Assembly (NCBI GenBank): GCA_963738185.1
Contig: CAVTVA010000003.1
Coordinates: 1,674,001 to 1,738,000, forward strand
From: AP-15 sp963738185
Lineage (GTDB): Bacteria; Pseudomonadota; Alphaproteobacteria; ATCC43930; CGMCC-115725
Direction: 5' to 3'
DNA length: 64,000 bases
Part shown: positions 63,087 through 64,000 of the stretch, piece after piece
Layout: each line of letters starts with the position of its first letter
Numbering within the stretch: position 1 is the stretch's first letter
Position numbers and translations under genes: made by a program
Notes under the pieces: generated by a model
Seen by the model: the letters and a program-made list of their open reading frames with translations, nothing else
The model's database searches: none
What the model was told of the DNA's origin: nothing

Positions 63087-64000
63087 ATGAAGAGCACCAA
63101 CCGTCCGCGCCATTACCGCAAGGACACCTTGCTGACCCATCTCGGCCGCCATCCCGAGGCGCATCATGGTGCGGTCAACCCGCCCGTCTATCACGCCTCG
63201 ACGATCCTCTCGGCCAATATGGCCGAATGGGAGGAAAAACGCGATCCCGCCAAGCGCTTTGACGTGGTCCGCTATGGGCTTCTCGGCACGCCGACGACAT
63301 TTGCGCTCGAGGAGGCGGTGGCGGCGATCGAGGGCGGCTATCGGGCGATGCTGATGTCCTCGGGGCTGGCCGCGATCACCGCACCCTTGGAGGCCTGCCT
63401 CAAATGCGGCGACCATTTGCTGATGGTCGATTCGTGCTACGGCCCGGCGCGGACCTTCTGCGAAAAGGTGCTGACCCGGTACGGGGTCGCCACCACCTAT
63501 TACGACCCGCTGATCGGCGAGGGCATTGCCCGGCTGATGCGCCCGAACACCCGGGTCGTCTACGTCGAATCGCCTGGCTCCTTGACCTTCGAGGTGCAGG
63601 ATGTGCCGGCGATCGCCGACGCCGCCCACGCCGCCGGCGCCAAGGTCCTGATGGACAACACCTGGGCCTCGCCGTGGCTGTTCCCGTCCTTTGCCCGCGG
63701 CGTCGATGTGTCGATCCACGCCGCGACCAAATACATCGTTGGCCATTCCGACGTGATGCTCGGCGCGGTGATCACGAATGAGGAGATGTATCTGCCGGTG
63801 CGCTCGATGGCCGCCAATCTGGGGCACTGCGCCGCGCCCGACGACGCTTATTACGCGCTGCGCGGCCTGCGCACCCTGAGCGTGCGGCTCGAACGGCACC
63901 AGAAGAACGCGCTCAAAGTGGCGCGCTGGCTGCAGACCCGGCCCGAGGTGGCGCGCGTGCTCTACCCGGCGCTGCCCGATGATCCGGGCCACAAATTGTG
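63087..64000 (+). CDS. metC: Cystathionine beta-lyase, truncated by the window edge
   Basis: The frame starts at ATG 63087 (GGTGGAG upstream) and stays open for 304 codons to the end of the window. KDTLLTHLGRHPEAHHGAVNP, YGLLGTPTTFALEEAVAAIEGG, SSGLAAITAPLEACLKCGDH, DNTWASPWLFPSFARGVD and the PLP lysine in HAATKYIVGHSDVMLG are those of Cys/Met-metabolism PLP enzymes; HHGAVNPPVYHAST favours MetC over MetB or MetZ. It cleaves cystathionine to homocysteine, pyruvate and ammonia. About 90 residues should lie beyond the window. Confidence 0.92.
   Translation, partial: MKSTNRPRHYRKDTLLTHLGRHPEAHHGAVNPPVYHASTILSANMAEWEEKRDPAKRFDVVRYGLLGTPTTFALEEAVAAIEGGYRAMLMSSGLAAITAPLEACLKCGDHLLMVDSCYGPARTFCEKVLTRYGVATTYYDPLIGEGIARLMRPNTRVVYVESPGSLTFEVQDVPAIADAAHAAGAKVLMDNTWASPWLFPSFARGVDVSIHAATKYIVGHSDVMLGAVITNEEMYLPVRSMAANLGHCAAPDDAYYALRGLRTLSVRLERHQKNALKVARWLQTRPEVARVLYPALPDDPGHKL

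Overview
The window reads as chromosomal DNA from a GC-rich alphaproteobacterium, most likely of the Rhizobiales/Rhodospirillales type. The main evidence is the conserved proS–lolC–lolD order, a short-form ProS, a CIRCE-controlled groES-groEL pair, a CoxM-S-L type molybdenum hydroxylase operon, and several classes of dispersed palindromes (TGTCATTGCGAG..., GTCATTCCCGC..., CGTCATTCCGGGG...) of the kind common in Bradyrhizobium-like genomes. I could not run any similarity search, so names rest on motifs, length and gene order.

Layout. Positions 101-14392 hold a minus-strand, tightly coupled run of eight genes of largely unknown function: a small all-beta protein, a DUF6603-like protein, three uncharacterised proteins (one of 1233 aa), a Kelch propeller, a PQQ/BamB-type propeller and a membrane-anchored protein with a tail-fibre-like motif. 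A modular muramidase (14691-15977) lies just upstream on the same strand. This is the main accessory locus and the best candidate for an undescribed system. Positions 16623-20850 carry upp, URC4 (DUF1688) and URC1 (GTP cyclohydrolase II-like), the URC-type uracil catabolic set, with a DedA gene between. Positions 21034-28078 hold a glycine-zipper protein, a radical SAM protein, TerC, an MFS transporter, a SAM hydroxide adenosyltransferase, a second DedA protein and a MaoC/CitE-lyase pair. Positions 28657-32320 are the molybdenum hydroxylase operon, followed by MarR, a double-DUF427 protein and a damaged MNT/HEPN toxin-antitoxin pair.

Positions 35825-40172 encode a TPR/beta-barrel (Slam-like) outer-membrane protein followed by a secreted FecR-domain protein with a TbpB-like C-terminal barrel; they are probably an exporter and its cargo. 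Next come LysR, lolD (with a palindromic repeat translated in its N-terminus), lolC, a small conserved protein and proS. The stretch 45807-51551 holds a signal-less substrate-binding-like protein, a probable small RNA, serine-glyoxylate-type aminotransferase, amidase, DUF3175 and ketopantoate reductase-like genes. From 51707 to the end are groES-groEL, a TTC38-like TPR protein, a luciferase-like oxidoreductase, class III alcohol dehydrogenase, an S41 protease homologue lacking its catalytic dyad, a thioesterase, rsmD, rluB, a class I amidotransferase, tRNA-Val(GAC), two small exported proteins and the start of metC.

Several genes (proS, coxL-like, citE-like, marR, the glycine-zipper protein, the MNT/HEPN pair) are interrupted, each time by exactly one extra base. 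Because proS is essential and all shifts have the same sign, sequencing or assembly error is the most likely cause, although the MNT/HEPN pair has so many that true decay is also possible.
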